Source: Lolium rigidum (Eukaryota > Streptophyta > Magnoliopsida > Poales > Poaceae). Taken from it: a DNA stretch of 64,000 bases. Below are positions 54,772 to 64,000 of this stretch, in pieces. The notes beneath the pieces are model-generated. The model did not search any database. It was not told the DNA's origin and worked only from the letters and a program-made list of their open reading frames with translations. A program made the position numbers and the translations under genes. The first letter of the stretch is position 1, and every line of letters starts with the position of its first letter. Location: the NCBI RefSeq assembly GCF_022539505.1, contig NC_061508.1, forward strand, positions 91,243,276 through 91,307,275, read 5' to 3'.

Positions 54772-55501
54772 GAAGTTCCTTTTTGTACCTTATATGCTAT
54801 GAATAAAAGATGCCGGAACATTGAATGAGTCTCGGGGACTACCCCAATAAGATTGCATGTAACTTGTCTATTTTTTCAGTTTACCGGTTGCTTATTGAAC
54901 GTTTTTTCTTTCCGGTTTAGTAGTGTGCTAAACCCTACCGGAGTCTTCGACTCGCTGTTGTCCGCAAACCGGCTTCATGGCAAGCAAGATAAACCGGTAG
55001 GGGATAAGCACATGAACTGCGGAGAGAGAGAGCAGGAAAGAACAATCCGGAAAATTTAACTAACCCCGGTTAACCCGGTTTTTTGCAAAATTTCGAAGTT
55101 ATTTCTAAGTTCAAGAAAATGCTTGTTTGGTGAAAGAACCTTGTGCTCATACGCCAAAGAACGCCCGCAGAAGGCAGGCAGAGCCAAGGCAAAAGAACCA
55201 AGTGTGCATCAAATTGAATGCAGTAAACAATTTGGAAATCTTTGCAAGGCAGGATAAAAGCAAAACCATAACGCAAAAATGCTAAGGCAAACATAAGATA
55301 ATTAGCACCGGTATAACTTACCGGCACAAAATGTTGTACGGCAACCACAAGCAGACTTAAGTTTTACATCATAAGCTCCCGGCATACCGGGGCAGAATTT
55401 AACGGAACATTGTTCTAAGCCACGCAGGCCAAACAAAGACGGCAAGGTAAATTGTAAGACAGGTAATCAGCAGCAGGGCTTCCGGAGGAGCGTCGCCGCA
55501 C
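54772..55501. other. Non-coding spacer between pol and the antisense gene
   Basis: Sense pol (ending 54771) and the antisense gene (ending 55502) converge on this 730-bp stretch. The polyadenylation signals of both transcripts would lie here; aataaaag at 54801 fits the sense strand. Confidence 0.55.
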
Positions 55502-58500
55502 TCAACGATCGTCAAGAGGCTCCTCCTCGGCTTCATCCTCTTCCTCATCAAGATAATCTTGAACGTCAGAGGGGGAGGGATGAAGGTGCGCATCTCGGCG
55601 TACTCCGCGATATGGTACGCACAATCCCGCCGCTTAGCGGTGAGAATCGGGTCCGACCGGTTTCCGCGCCTTCGCGCACTCCGGTGAGGGCACCCAGTGT
55701 CGAGCTCCGGTACCAGGAACAAGCGACGCGGAGGGCAGCGTCTCGCTCCAGCCGCGGGCAGCAGAGCACCGCCACTCGCGGATCCTCTTGCCGGCGCCCT
55801 TGAGACGGTCGCCGATAAGGGAGAAGGTATCGGGCACCTCTTCGCCAGGCCACAGGGTCCTGAAGAGCTGGGTAGCTACATCAGGAATGTCAGATAAATT
55901 GCGATCTATGGCGCGCATATGGGACACCCGCGCGTTGAGCGCGACCAGATGGTCATTGGGCGTCCATGCCACGACAAGATCCGCTTGGCCTTGGTCCTTG
56001 CGGCGCGCGTCAACCTTCTTGACAGCATACTTCTGGGAGTCCGGAAACAGGCTCGTGCGAAGAAAGAAGAAGACTAAGGAAAAGAATCCGGAAGAAAAAG
56101 AGACCGGAAGAAAAGATAGCGAAAAGAAAATGGGAACGGAGGAAAAAAGCCTCGTAGGCAATAGTCAAAGTACGCGAAGGAAAGGGACTCACGGTAGGCA
56201 AGCGCGTCAGTCTGCAGGATCAGCTGGTTGCACTCTTTCTGCTCCTCCTCCAGCCGCGCGGCTTTCTCCTCAGCACCCTTCCGGGCCTTGGCCGCCTCCT
56301 CCAGCTCAGCCAGCAGCACCACGTTGGCATTACCGGCGTCCTCCAGAGCCTCCTCCATCTTGGCCGCTGCATCGCCTTCAGCCGGCTTCGAGGGCCTTGG
56401 CATGGTCAAGCCCCGCTTGGATGAGCTGGGTCTTGAGCTCCCGGTGGCTGGTCTTGAGGGCGTCCAGCTCCTCCTTATGCTGCCGGATGAGCTGGTCCTT
56501 CTCCACTGCAACCCGGAAAAGAAGATGTTAACAAGATTATGCTAATAAACATGAGAAGAAAATCAAGTTAACAGGAGAAAGGAGAAAAGTTATACGTTGG
56601 GCGGTGGCGAGCTGCTCCTTGAGAGCGTTAATGGAAGCTTCCGGGATCACTGTTGCAGTAAATTGCGAATGTTAGGAAGAAAAAGGTTTCCGGTATGAAA
56701 GATGCCGGCAGAACAAAAATTTACCTTGGCACTTGTCGTGTGCCTCAGCGAGCTCCCGATGCTCCCATAAGAGCTCCTCAAAGAGGGCCTTCCGAGCGTC
56801 AGCCGTGAGCTGTTCAAGAAAAAGAAGTTAGCAAAGTTTTGCGCTAAGAACAAAGTTCTTAACCCGAAACTCGGGATCGGCAAGGCCGGTTTTGCGCTAA
56901 GTTTTTAAGCTAAGTTTTGCGCTAAGAACAAGGTTCTTAACCCGAAACTCGGGATCTGGCAAGTGCCGGTTTTGCGCTAAGTTTTTAAGCTAAGTTTTGC
57001 GCTAAGAACAAGGTTCTTAACCCGAAACTCGGGATCGGCAAGTGCCGGTTTTGCGCTAAGTTTTTAAGCTAAGTTTTGCGCTAAGAACAAGGTTCTTAAC
57101 CCGAAACTCGGGATCGGCAGTGCCGGTTTTGCGCTAAGTTTTTAAGCTAAGTTTTGCGCTAAGAACAAGGTTCTTAACCCGAAACTCGGGATCGGCAAGT
57201 GCCGGTTTTGCGCTAAGTTTTTAAGCTAAGTTTTGCGCTAAGAACAAAGTTCTTAACCCGAAACTCGGGATCGGCAAGTGCCGGTTTTGCGCTAAGATTT
57301 TAAGTTAAGTTTTGCGCTAAAAGCTGCGCTCTCACCACAAAACTCGGGACTGGGAAGATAGACAAGAGAGAAACCGGCACAAAACTAAAGAAAAGATAGA
57401 ACAAATCCGGAAGCAAGGAAACCGGTAGCAATTAAGAAAAGTTAGAAAAACGTACCATCAAGTTGTTCGTGGCATCATACCACGCGCTGTCAAGCTCTTT
57501 CACGGCGCTGCGGAGCCGCATGAAGTGCTCCTCGACGACCGGTCCCCAACCGGATCAGTGCCGGCAGCCTGTCCTTGCCCAAGCCGCGGGTCGCCGGAGT
57601 CATGTCCGCGGCGTTCCACTTCTGGGCGTAGGGCAGTAGATGCCCCAAGTCCCGTCCTCGGCGTTGGAACTCACTTATACGGCCAAGAAGACCGGTGGCC
57701 TTCGTGGCGGTATCCCCGGCGGCCTTGGAGACGTGCAGCACCAGCAGGCCGCCGGCCGCCGGAGGGGCGCTGGAGGCCGTCGCCTTCCCCTTGATAAGCT
57801 TGGAGGTCTTGGGCGGCGGCGCGCTAGGAGCGGCCCCGAGAGGTTTGGCGCGAGGAGCACCTGGCGGCGGCATGAGGATGGTTCGTGGAGACTGGGGAGC
57901 GCTGGGCGCATCACCCGGTTTGGAACCTTCCGGCGCGGAAGATTCCGGCGCGGAAGTTGTTGTCTTTTCAAGGACGGGAGGAGCTGGAGGCTCCGCCCGC
58001 CCGGCAGCTTTTTCTTCTCCGGCGCCGATGTTGCTGGCGCCGGTATCCTGGGTCTCTGGAGGGAAGGAAGGATCCTCCTCCGTGCGGTGATCTGATGATG
58101 AAGGGGCCGCACGCCCCGACTTGTTGTGCCCCCGAAAGGGAGGCAGAGATGTTAGCCGGCACCAGGTGGTGCCGGGCTTGAGCGAGGAGGAGGGGTTGAA
58201 GTCCTTGCGGAGTCTTCGCAGCCCGATTGTCTTGGGCCAAGCTTGAGCGCAGGGCTGAGAAAAAGAGAGAAAGACGGTTGGAAAAGAGAAACCGGAAAAA
58301 GAACTTGGCAAAAAAGAGGCAAGCCGGAAAATGAGTAACTTACCCGGAAGAGGTTGGCATCGCTTTGCGCCCGTAGCGACGCATGCCCACCTGCTTCTCC
58401 CCCACGGGCTCGGTCCGGAAGCGCTTGGAGGGAGGGGCTCGGCTGGCACCGGCATAGATGCCGGCTGCTTGTTCTTTTGGCCCTGGGCCATGAGCTTGTC

Positions 58501-60036
58501 CACAAACTCGGAGCCGGCCTCGGCGCGCAGGGGCGGCACGCGCTCATGGATCTATGAATTAAGTTTGGCTAAGAAGCAATTCGCAGGAAAGCGATAACGG
58601 AAGGTAAAGGAAACCGGAAAAGAAAATACCTCAAGCGTGGTCAAGTCGTCAGCGGACCCGGTTGGCTTTGGCGGAGACCGGCCAAGGTGCGCTGCCGGAG
58701 TCTTGCCCATCTTCAGATCCTTCCAGAAAATGTAGGGATCCGGGTCAAAGGAGTCAAGGGCGCGAGGCTGGCAAGGTCCACGCCGCTCTGCTTCAATGAG
58801 GGGGAAGCGGTCCTTGGCCTGAAACAAGAAAAAAGTAAGATTAGCAAGAGCAGAAAGCTACCGGCCAAAAACAACCCCAGTCGCATAATCCCTTACTTCT
58901 TGGGTCGGAGGGTTATCGGTGCTGAGGGGGAGGAGGCCCCATTCCCAGTCAAATGGCATAGCAGTTTGGCAAATCTGCTTAGCCTTGCGAACAACGTCCT
59001 TCTTACTAAGCGGACGGCCCGTGATCTTGGTAGGATCGCCTGGGCCGTACATCTCGCTCATCCTATGCGCACGGCGCTTCAGAGGAAGCACCCGGCGTGA
59101 GATAAACGTGCGGATGATATCATCCGAGCAGATGTTGGTCTCCTTCTTCAAAGAGGCCAAGAAGCGTACCACCCGGCTGGTTTCAGCGATGATCGACTTC
59201 GGGTTGTAGCTCCAGCTTGGTCCTGCCGGGAGGCCCCGCTTCGAAAGGAGGAAGATCGATAAGATCGGCGCGGCCGCTGTTCTTCACGTAGAAGAAAGTC
59301 CCTTGCCACAACCGGCAAGATTCGAGGCCGGAAAACTTAAAAAAGGGGCTCCCTTGACGGGAGCCGATGATGCAAGACCCGCATTGAACGGGGGGTTGGG
59401 TTTAGGAATATCCTTGCCCTGAACGGAATTGATCCGAAGAGCAAAGAAGCGGGCAAACGTCTCACGAGTGGGACGAATGCCGATATAGGCCTCCATGAAG
59501 GTGGCGTAGCAAGAGAGGTAGAAGATGGCGTTGCCAGGAAGATGATGAGGTTGGAGTTTGTAGAAATTTAAGAACTCCCGGAAAAAAGGGGAGGCAGGGA
59601 GGCCGAAGCCGCGCTCAAAGTGAGCAAGAAAGACAACATATTCATCGGGCTCAGGGTCCGGTTCAATTTCGTCGTCAGGAATCCGGCAAGAAACTCCTTC
59701 CGGAATCCGTCGGGACCGGTATAACCAATCGATCTCGATACTCGGTGACACCGGAGCCCATCCAGCTCCGCGGGTGATTGGGGAAGGCTCAGCGCCGGAT
59801 GATTGGCCGGAGCTACCGGATGCTTCGCCAGAACTACTCGCTTCTTGGCTACCGGAAGCTTGGCTAAAGCTACCGGATTCTAGAGGTCCACCGGATTCTT
59901 GGTGGCTACCGGATCCTTGCTGGTTGCCGGAATCGGTCTCCATCGGATCTGGAGCGTTGGATCCACCGGGAGATTGATCACGGTGTTTAACGGAAGGGGA
60001 AGAAGAAGAAGATGCGGAGGAGGATTCGTCGGACAT
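55502..60036 (-). CDS. Antisense eight-exon gene carried by the Tat Gypsy (Transposase_28-like)
   Basis: Exons on the minus strand, by splice signals: 60036-58897, 58818-58630, 58551-58344, 58254-57456, 56809-56725, 56649-56596, 56505-56193 and 56032-55502. All introns begin GT and end AG. The start is MSDESSSASSSSSPSVKHRD. After a Ser/Gly-rich region comes the conserved core: CRIPDDEIEPDPEPDEYVVF, GFGLPASPFFREFLNFYKLQ, NAIFYLSCYATFMEAYIG. I know this as the 'putative gypsy type transposon' domain (PF04195). Exon 4 is Pro/Ala-rich then helical. Exons 5-7 encode a Glu/Leu/Lys coiled coil (LEKDQLIRQHKEELDALKTS, KMEEALEDAGNANVVLLAEL). Exon 8 ends in an acidic tail DYLDEEEDEAEEEPLDDR. Frameshifts near 59350, 59230, 56390 and 55700, if real, break it. 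Function unknown: extra antisense ORFs are known from Tat-type Gypsy elements, but their role is not settled. Confidence 0.8.
56840..57320. repeat. 79-bp minisatellite, six copies, in intron 4 of the antisense gene
   Basis: The word gttcttaacccgaaactcgg recurs at 56855, 56933, 57013, 57092, 57170 and 57249, spaced 78-80 bp. Each unit also has ttttgcgctaag twice and the small palindrome aagaac..gttctt. Copies differ by one or two bases, so amplification is recent. It sits between the donor at 57455 and the acceptor at 56810. Confidence 0.93.
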
Positions 60037-60987
60037 TGAATGGGAAGGTGAAAAAACAGAAATCCCACACTTGAACCCCGCGTGAAGATCTACGAGTAAG
60101 AAGAAAACCAAAGAAAAAAGAGGAAATAAGAACACCGAAGACCCAAGATCTGAAAAGCAAGCAAATAGCGAGCAAAGCAAGATTGGTACCAACCTGGAGC
60201 GGCGCAGTCGCAGAGGAAGATGTTCGCCGGTGCTGGAACGGACCTACGGTCGCCGACGAGCTCCGTCGACGGCGAGGCGGAGAAGCTCGCGAAGAAGCGT
60301 GAATGCAGCGGGCGCGGTGGAACTGCTGCTAGGGCCTCCTGCACGGCCGAAGTCCGGCGGAGGCACGGCGTGAGTTCGCCGGGCGCCGGAGCTGGTGCAA
60401 GCGACGGCGGACGAAGAGCGGCGGAGGCACAGAGGCGAGAAGCACCGTGCGCGAAGGAAGAGGAATGCGAAGAAGAGGAAGAAGAAGGGGCAGCTTGTGC
60501 TTATAAAGGAGAGAGAAGATGGGCTGAAAACCGCCGGGCCGCGGCGGTTCGCCCTCGCGGGCCGCGACGGTTCGCGCCGCGGGCCGCCACGTGGCGAAGA
60601 GGTACACGCGAGAAAAGAGGTGGCCACACGGAGGCGCACACGAGATCCAGAGCAGTTAGTGGGATCCGCAGTGGTGCATTAAATGGGCGCGCGGGAGTCG
60701 AAACGAAGTGACAACTGACACTGCTACGACAGATCACAAAGGCGCATGTCACCGACAGCGCGGGGCCCAAAATATTCTCGACACCGCCGAGGAAGTATTT
60801 AATGACCATAGATGCCGGAGGATAAGATACCGGATAACACCTTAAGGAGAAGAGATAGCGATGATCTGGGCAAAGATGCCGGATCCAAGTCTAAGGACGG
60901 ATAGATTAAACCGGTATCCTAAAAAGAAAGAACTCGGCATGGTCTCGTTGGATAGGATCCGCCGACTATACCAGCTTCGGGGACTAA
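60037..60987 (-). promoter_or_regulatory. Upstream region of the antisense gene with TATA box
   Basis: On the minus strand CTTTATAAGC at about 60500-60509 lies roughly 465 bp before the ATG at 60036. A G/C-rich leader follows, and a possible donor CCAG|GTTGGT near 60193 suggests a leader intron. Beyond it, 60640-60987 runs to the purine tract and 3' LTR. The antisense transcript would thus start inside the element, pointing away from the 3' LTR. Confidence 0.5.
60975..60987 (+). other. Polypurine-type tract before the 3' LTR
   Basis: cttcggggactaa directly precedes TGTTGGGG at 60988. It is short and imperfectly purine-rich. Confidence 0.5.
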
Positions 60988-61695
60988 TGTTGGGGGATGA
61001 CCCCGGTATGCCAAAGGCATGCCAAACCGGATGGTTTGAGCCATCAAGATACCGGTTTAATGTTCGTACCGGAACTTAAAGATAAGAGTTTAGCTAAGTG
61101 GAGCTAAGCCGGTATCCCCAAGAGGGGTATACCGGAATCAGGTAAGAAGATACCGGACCTCCGAAGGACGAGCAGTGTCGGCAGGATCTGGTCAAAGATT
61201 CTCTCCGGAGCTAGAAGACAAAGATGAGCTAAGCAAAGTAACTTTAGACGAAGGGCCGACGATAAAGAGAAGGATGACGGTCAAAGAAGCCGGAGGACGT
61301 CGCCGCCCCGATTAAAGAGGACTCCGGTGTCATCTATGATTAAAGTAGCTTTGTAAAGTAGTTTGTCTAGTCAAAGATGCCATTAGGGTTTCTTCCAAGT
61401 AAGCCACCCTCTCCCCTATATAAGGAGAGGGGGTACCGCCTCTTACAGAGCGCGAGACCACGAGAGATCAGTTGAACAAGAACTTGTAACCATGTTGAGA
61501 TCAATGAAGCTAGCGATCTAGTAAAGAGTTCTTCCTCTTGTCTCTCTTCTTGTGTACCGACCTTTGGTTGTGTTCTTGAGGAAAGCATCCGGAAGTTCTT
61601 CCCATCTAATCGCAAACCCTCCCCCGAATCCTCATACGTCCATTCGGCCCCAACTTAAGCCATCCTATGGCATCTGCTCGTTCACCACGACGACA
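60988..61695 (+). repeat. 3' LTR of the Tat Gypsy
   Basis: 708 bp, colinear with 47288-47999. Differences are mostly single-base indels in homopolymer runs (for example TGGGGGG versus TGGGGG, GACCCCCGG versus GACCCCGG). Confidence 0.93.
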
Positions 61696-61700
61696 TTAAT

Positions 61701-62639
61701 TTTTTTTTAATTCATTTGGGTTTCTAATTTTTTTTCACTCCGTTTTTTTTCTATTTTTTTTCAGAATTTCTATTATTTCAGTTATTTGCATAGCTTAGTC
61801 TCTATCTCTAACTACACTTATCTCTAGTCAAATTACTTACTCGTGGTCAAACTTCCCGCTCGGTCACCCATCCTCCCACTACTCCACCTCTAGCACGCTT
61901 AACTTCCGAGTTCCATTCCGTCCCGCATCCAAGTGCTACGCGCACATGTATGTGATACTAGTATCATATCAAATAATTTTAAATATTAACATGTTGGTCG
62001 ATGTCACATTTTTTTATTGTTTGAATTTCAAATAATTTTTTTTCATAAACAAAAATAATGATGTAATAATAATTGTGAATAAATAAATAAACATTAACTT
62101 TTTAATTTTAATTTTTTTAATTTTTTTTGCCAAACCTAAAACCTAAAAATTTGAAAATCTTAAAATTGGTTAAAAGTAATAGTAATCTTTATGCTGGATG
62201 CAATTATTAATTTTATTTTTTTGAAAAATTTAAAAAATATAAAATCCATAGTTTATAGCAAAAATTAAAATCTTCCTGCTTTCATATTTTCATTTGGAAT
62301 TTTGAGAATCTAAAAATTGGCTAACCGGGTAAACCCCGGTGAATTCGGATGTAACTTTTTCCCATGATTCTTTTGATATATTATACTTTTTTTCCGACGT
62401 CGTATGCAAAAGTTATTGCGGTTTTACCATTTTTTAAACTTTTTTTGCAAAAAAGTGAAAATTCGAATTTCTTAATTTCTCCGAATAGTAGGTTGCATAA
62501 CATACAAGAATATGAAAACAATTTTTTTTTTGAATTTTCTATCATTTTCTTTTGTATTTTACAAACCAAAAAAGGCGATCCGGGAGGGGGGGGGGGGGGG
62601 GTTGCAGGGTGCGTGGGAGTAAAAAAACTCGGAAAAAAC
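61701..62639. other. Interior of the second CACTA element
   Basis: Very AT-rich with long T runs, apart from the 5S-like segment. A G run (cgggagggggggg..., 62580-62600) lies near the right subterminal repeats. No ORF is credible. Confidence 0.6.
61850..61937 (-). other. 5S-rRNA-like segment (Pol III internal promoter region)
   Basis: On the minus strand it reads GAACTCGGAAGTTAAGCGTG then CT, GGAGTAGT, AGGATGGGTGACC and GGGAAGT in the order and nearly the spacing of plant 5S rRNA. It covers about the central 75-90 of 120 nt, including box A (AGTTAAGCGTGCT), the intermediate element and box C (GATGGGTGACC). The 5S ends are not preserved, so this is not a functional 5S gene. Origin from 5S rDNA or a 5S-derived SINE is likely. 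Confidence 0.8.
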
Positions 62640-62900
62640 TTTCGTCCCGGTTGGAGACACCAACCGGAACTAAAGGGGTACCCTTTAGTCGCAGTTGGTG
62701 TCCCCAACCGGGACTAAAGGTTTTTCCGCCGGCCGCATCCCTCCATAGCCCTTTAGTCCCGGTTGGTGTTACCAACCGCGACTAAAGAGGTACCCTTTCG
62801 TCTCGGATTGAGCATTAGTCGCGGGTCGCCTCCCGAACCGCGACTAAAGCCCCCTTTAGTCGCGGTTCGAATATTTCCGGGACTAATGGGGGTGGACGGA
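62640..62900. repeat. Right subterminal repeats of the second CACTA element
   Basis: Direct and inverted (t)ttagtcccggttggtg / caaccgggactaaag words, mirroring the left side. Confidence 0.85.
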
Positions 62901-62920
62901 AGCCTCTTTTTCTACTAGTG

Positions 62921-63122
62921 TGGGTTTCACAACTTATATGTTCTTATGTAGGGACTACATTCTTGGTCTTGTAGATGTATATGGAGCATATATGTCACGA
63001 TAGGGTGTTCGTCGACGAGAATCAGAAGAATTTTCAGTGCAACAACTACATGAGACATGCCTACTCCTGAACCAATCGATAATATTTCTGTCAATTCTCG
63101 GCCGGATCGGATCAACTTAGCT
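62921..63122 (-). other. 3' flank of the polyamine-transporter-like gene
   Basis: Lies downstream of the stop codon at 63123-63125 (minus strand). It presumably contains the 3' untranslated region. The second CACTA element is inserted about 200 bp past the stop. Confidence 0.5.
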
Positions 63123-63694
63123 TCAGACGGTGTCTCCAGCATCGGCCTCTCGATAGTCGGCAGCAACCGCGGCGCTGAACCTGAGCAGCTTCTTGGCCCT
63201 GCACACCCTCATGACACCGTGCCACCCGACGCCGAGCGCTGTCAGCCCTGCGGCCATGACAAACACCCTCCACCCGGCCACGACGCACACGTAGGCCAGG
63301 AACGCCGACGGCAAAGCGCACATGGCCACGAGCGCTGGCAGCGACAGCGGCACACGGTAGGGGCGCTTCAGCTCCGGGTGCTTGGCGCGGAGCCAGAGGA
63401 AGGAGGCGAACTCCAGCAGCGTACCGAGGCTGTAGAGGAAGTTGGCTGTGGCAACCACGTCGTCGAAGCCGAGGAAGGAGACGGCAATCGCCACGGCCGT
63501 CGACGCAACAATGGCCACCCACGGGGTACCGGTGCGGGCGGCGCGGCGGGCGAAGACGGCCGGGAGAAGGCCCAGGTCAGCCATGCCCAGGAGCTGGAAC
63601 GCGCCGCTGCTCATCTGGGCCTCGAACATACCGATGGAGGAGATAACCGCGCCGGCGCCCGTCCAGTACTTGAGCCACCGGCCCCCAATGATGC
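63123..63694 (-). CDS. Polyamine transporter (PUT/LAT-type amino-acid permease), 3' exon
   Basis: The minus-strand exon starts after acceptor AACAG at 63695-63697 and reads GIIGGRWLKYWTGAGAVISS, GMFEAQMSSGAFQLLGMADL, FEASFLWLRAKHPELKRPYR-like sequence (exactly: LEFASFLWLRAKHPELKRPY) and RVPLSLPALVAMCALPSAFL, ending in a stop at 63123-63125. Several hydrophobic spans (FVMAAGLTALGV, LPALVAMCALPSAFLAYVCV) correspond to the last transmembrane helices of the APC-superfamily polyamine transporters. In plants these import polyamines and paraquat across membranes by proton coupling. It has about 190 residues, so the N-terminal half (other exons) must lie beyond 64000 or be missing. The frame is intact and GC-rich, as in grass genes. 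Alternative: a truncated gene copy. Confidence 0.85.
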
Positions 63695-64000
63695 CTGTTT
63701 GGACACAGCAAAATTGACTTTTTCTTTAGAGAAATATAATAAACTGCATTGTAACCTAAATTCAATAATTAATGTTTGAGCGTTTTTTAGTTTGAAAAAT
63801 TTCTTAATTCAAACAATTTTTAATTTTAAATATTTTTCATACTTTGAACATTTTTTTGGCATAAACAATTTCTAAAATTCATTTTTTTTCAAATTTCACA
63901 ATTTCTAAATTACAACATTTCTCAAAATTGAACTTTTTCATATTTTAAATAGATTTCAAATTCAAATAATTTTTAAAATATGGAAGTTCTTCAAAGAAAA
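63695..64000. other. AT-rich intron or repeat sequence at the window edge
   Basis: Low-complexity aattttt/aaattt sequence follows the splice acceptor. It could be intron of the transporter gene or decayed repeat. Nothing else visible. Confidence 0.45.

Larger units (their letters stand above)
47288..61695 (+). mobile_element. Tat-lineage Gypsy LTR retrotransposon, full length, 14.4 kb
   Basis: Two LTRs of 712 and 708 bp (TGTTGGGG...GACGACA) and a 5-bp target duplication TTAAT at 47283-47287 and 61696-61700. It carries a primer-binding site after the 5' LTR and a purine tract before the 3' LTR. Gag, protease, RT, RNase H, a second (archaeal-type) RNase H and integrase lie in order on the plus strand. 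A long 3' region holds an antisense multi-exon gene. The additional RNase H between RT and integrase is what assigns it to Tat. LTRs look about 97% alike by eye, and differences are mainly indels, so insertion is recent. It disrupts the small CACTA element. Confidence 0.95.
47066..62920. mobile_element. Small non-autonomous CACTA element, split by a Gypsy insertion
   Basis: The left end CACTGGTAGAAAAAAAGG (47066) and right end CCTCTTTTTCTACTAGTG (to 62920) are inverted with two mismatches. Both subterminal regions are made of TTTAGTC(C/G)CGGTT and inverses (47088-47280; 62640-62895). Flanking trinucleotides are TGA and TGG, a two-of-three match. Without the Gypsy (47288-61700 including one target copy) the element is about 1.4 kb, has no transposase, and contains a 5S-rRNA-like segment. 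The TTTAGTCCCGGTT signature recalls Caspar-type Triticeae CACTA elements. Confidence 0.82.

Noticed and set aside
57490..58539. Plus-strand frames overlapping the antisense gene (for example 57640-58095)
   Set aside because: The minus strand has splice-consistent exons and family similarity; plus frames follow codon shadows.
61850..61937. Functional 5S rRNA gene
   Set aside because: The 5' and 3' portions of 5S are missing and the central part has many changes; kept only as a 5S-like segment.
63057..63779. 240-codon plus-strand frame over the transporter exon
   Set aside because: The minus strand clearly encodes the APC-type permease; the opposite frame is a GC-rich shadow.

Overview
The window is repeat-dominated nuclear DNA of a large-genome grass, most likely a Triticeae or closely related Pooideae species. 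This rests on the TE families: CACTA elements with CACTAC- and CACTAGTAGAAA-type ends, Gypsy LTRs opening with a GATACGTC-TCC-GACGTATC hairpin, Tat-lineage Gypsy with tRNA-Lys-like priming, and several plant L1-type LINEs. I see no organelle or bacterial signature. A run of exactly 100 N at 23657-23756 is a scaffold gap. Many frame breaks are single-base indels, so some may be sequencing errors rather than decay.

Only two stretches look like live host genes. One is a two-exon gene at 8160-8971 (245 aa, family not recognised, possible C-terminal CaaX box CTIV). The other is the 3' exon of a polyamine-transporter-type (PUT/LAT) permease on the minus strand at 63123-63694. Host pseudogenes are a decayed second copy of the 8160 gene's 3' end (13823-14430) and a GH17-X8 glucan endo-1,3-beta-glucosidase fragment (39070-39692). 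A TTF-type zinc-finger/hAT-like fragment (46135-46870) is split by a MITE.

Layout: 479-7553 is a complete CACTA element (33-bp TIRs, TTA target duplication). It has seven roughly 500-600-bp tandem repeats full of telomere-like TTTAGGG, and only an ORF1-like gene. 7554-8971 is the host gene. 9290-15366 holds LINE relics plus the pseudogene copy. 15377-19131 is a non-coding repeat with a related copy nested in it. 20444-23656 is a plus-strand Gypsy LTR, primer site and gag up to the gap. 23838-30435 is a minus-strand non-autonomous Gypsy with two LTRs. It sits in a pol-less LTR element (30436-36587). That element in turn sits in an older relic of the minus-type Gypsy (36588-39055), which also carries a hAT element with a perfect 8-bp target duplication. 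40191-46050 is a near-complete L1-type LINE. 47066-62920 is a small CACTA element with a 5S-rRNA-like segment. It is split by a 14.4-kb Tat-lineage Gypsy (47288-61695, target duplication TTAAT).

The most interesting unit is that Tat Gypsy. Besides gag and pol on the plus strand, it carries an eight-exon gene on the opposite strand (55502-60036), with canonical splice sites and an upstream TATA box. The gene resembles the 'putative gypsy type transposon' (Transposase_28-like) family. A six-copy, 79-bp minisatellite lies in its fourth intron.
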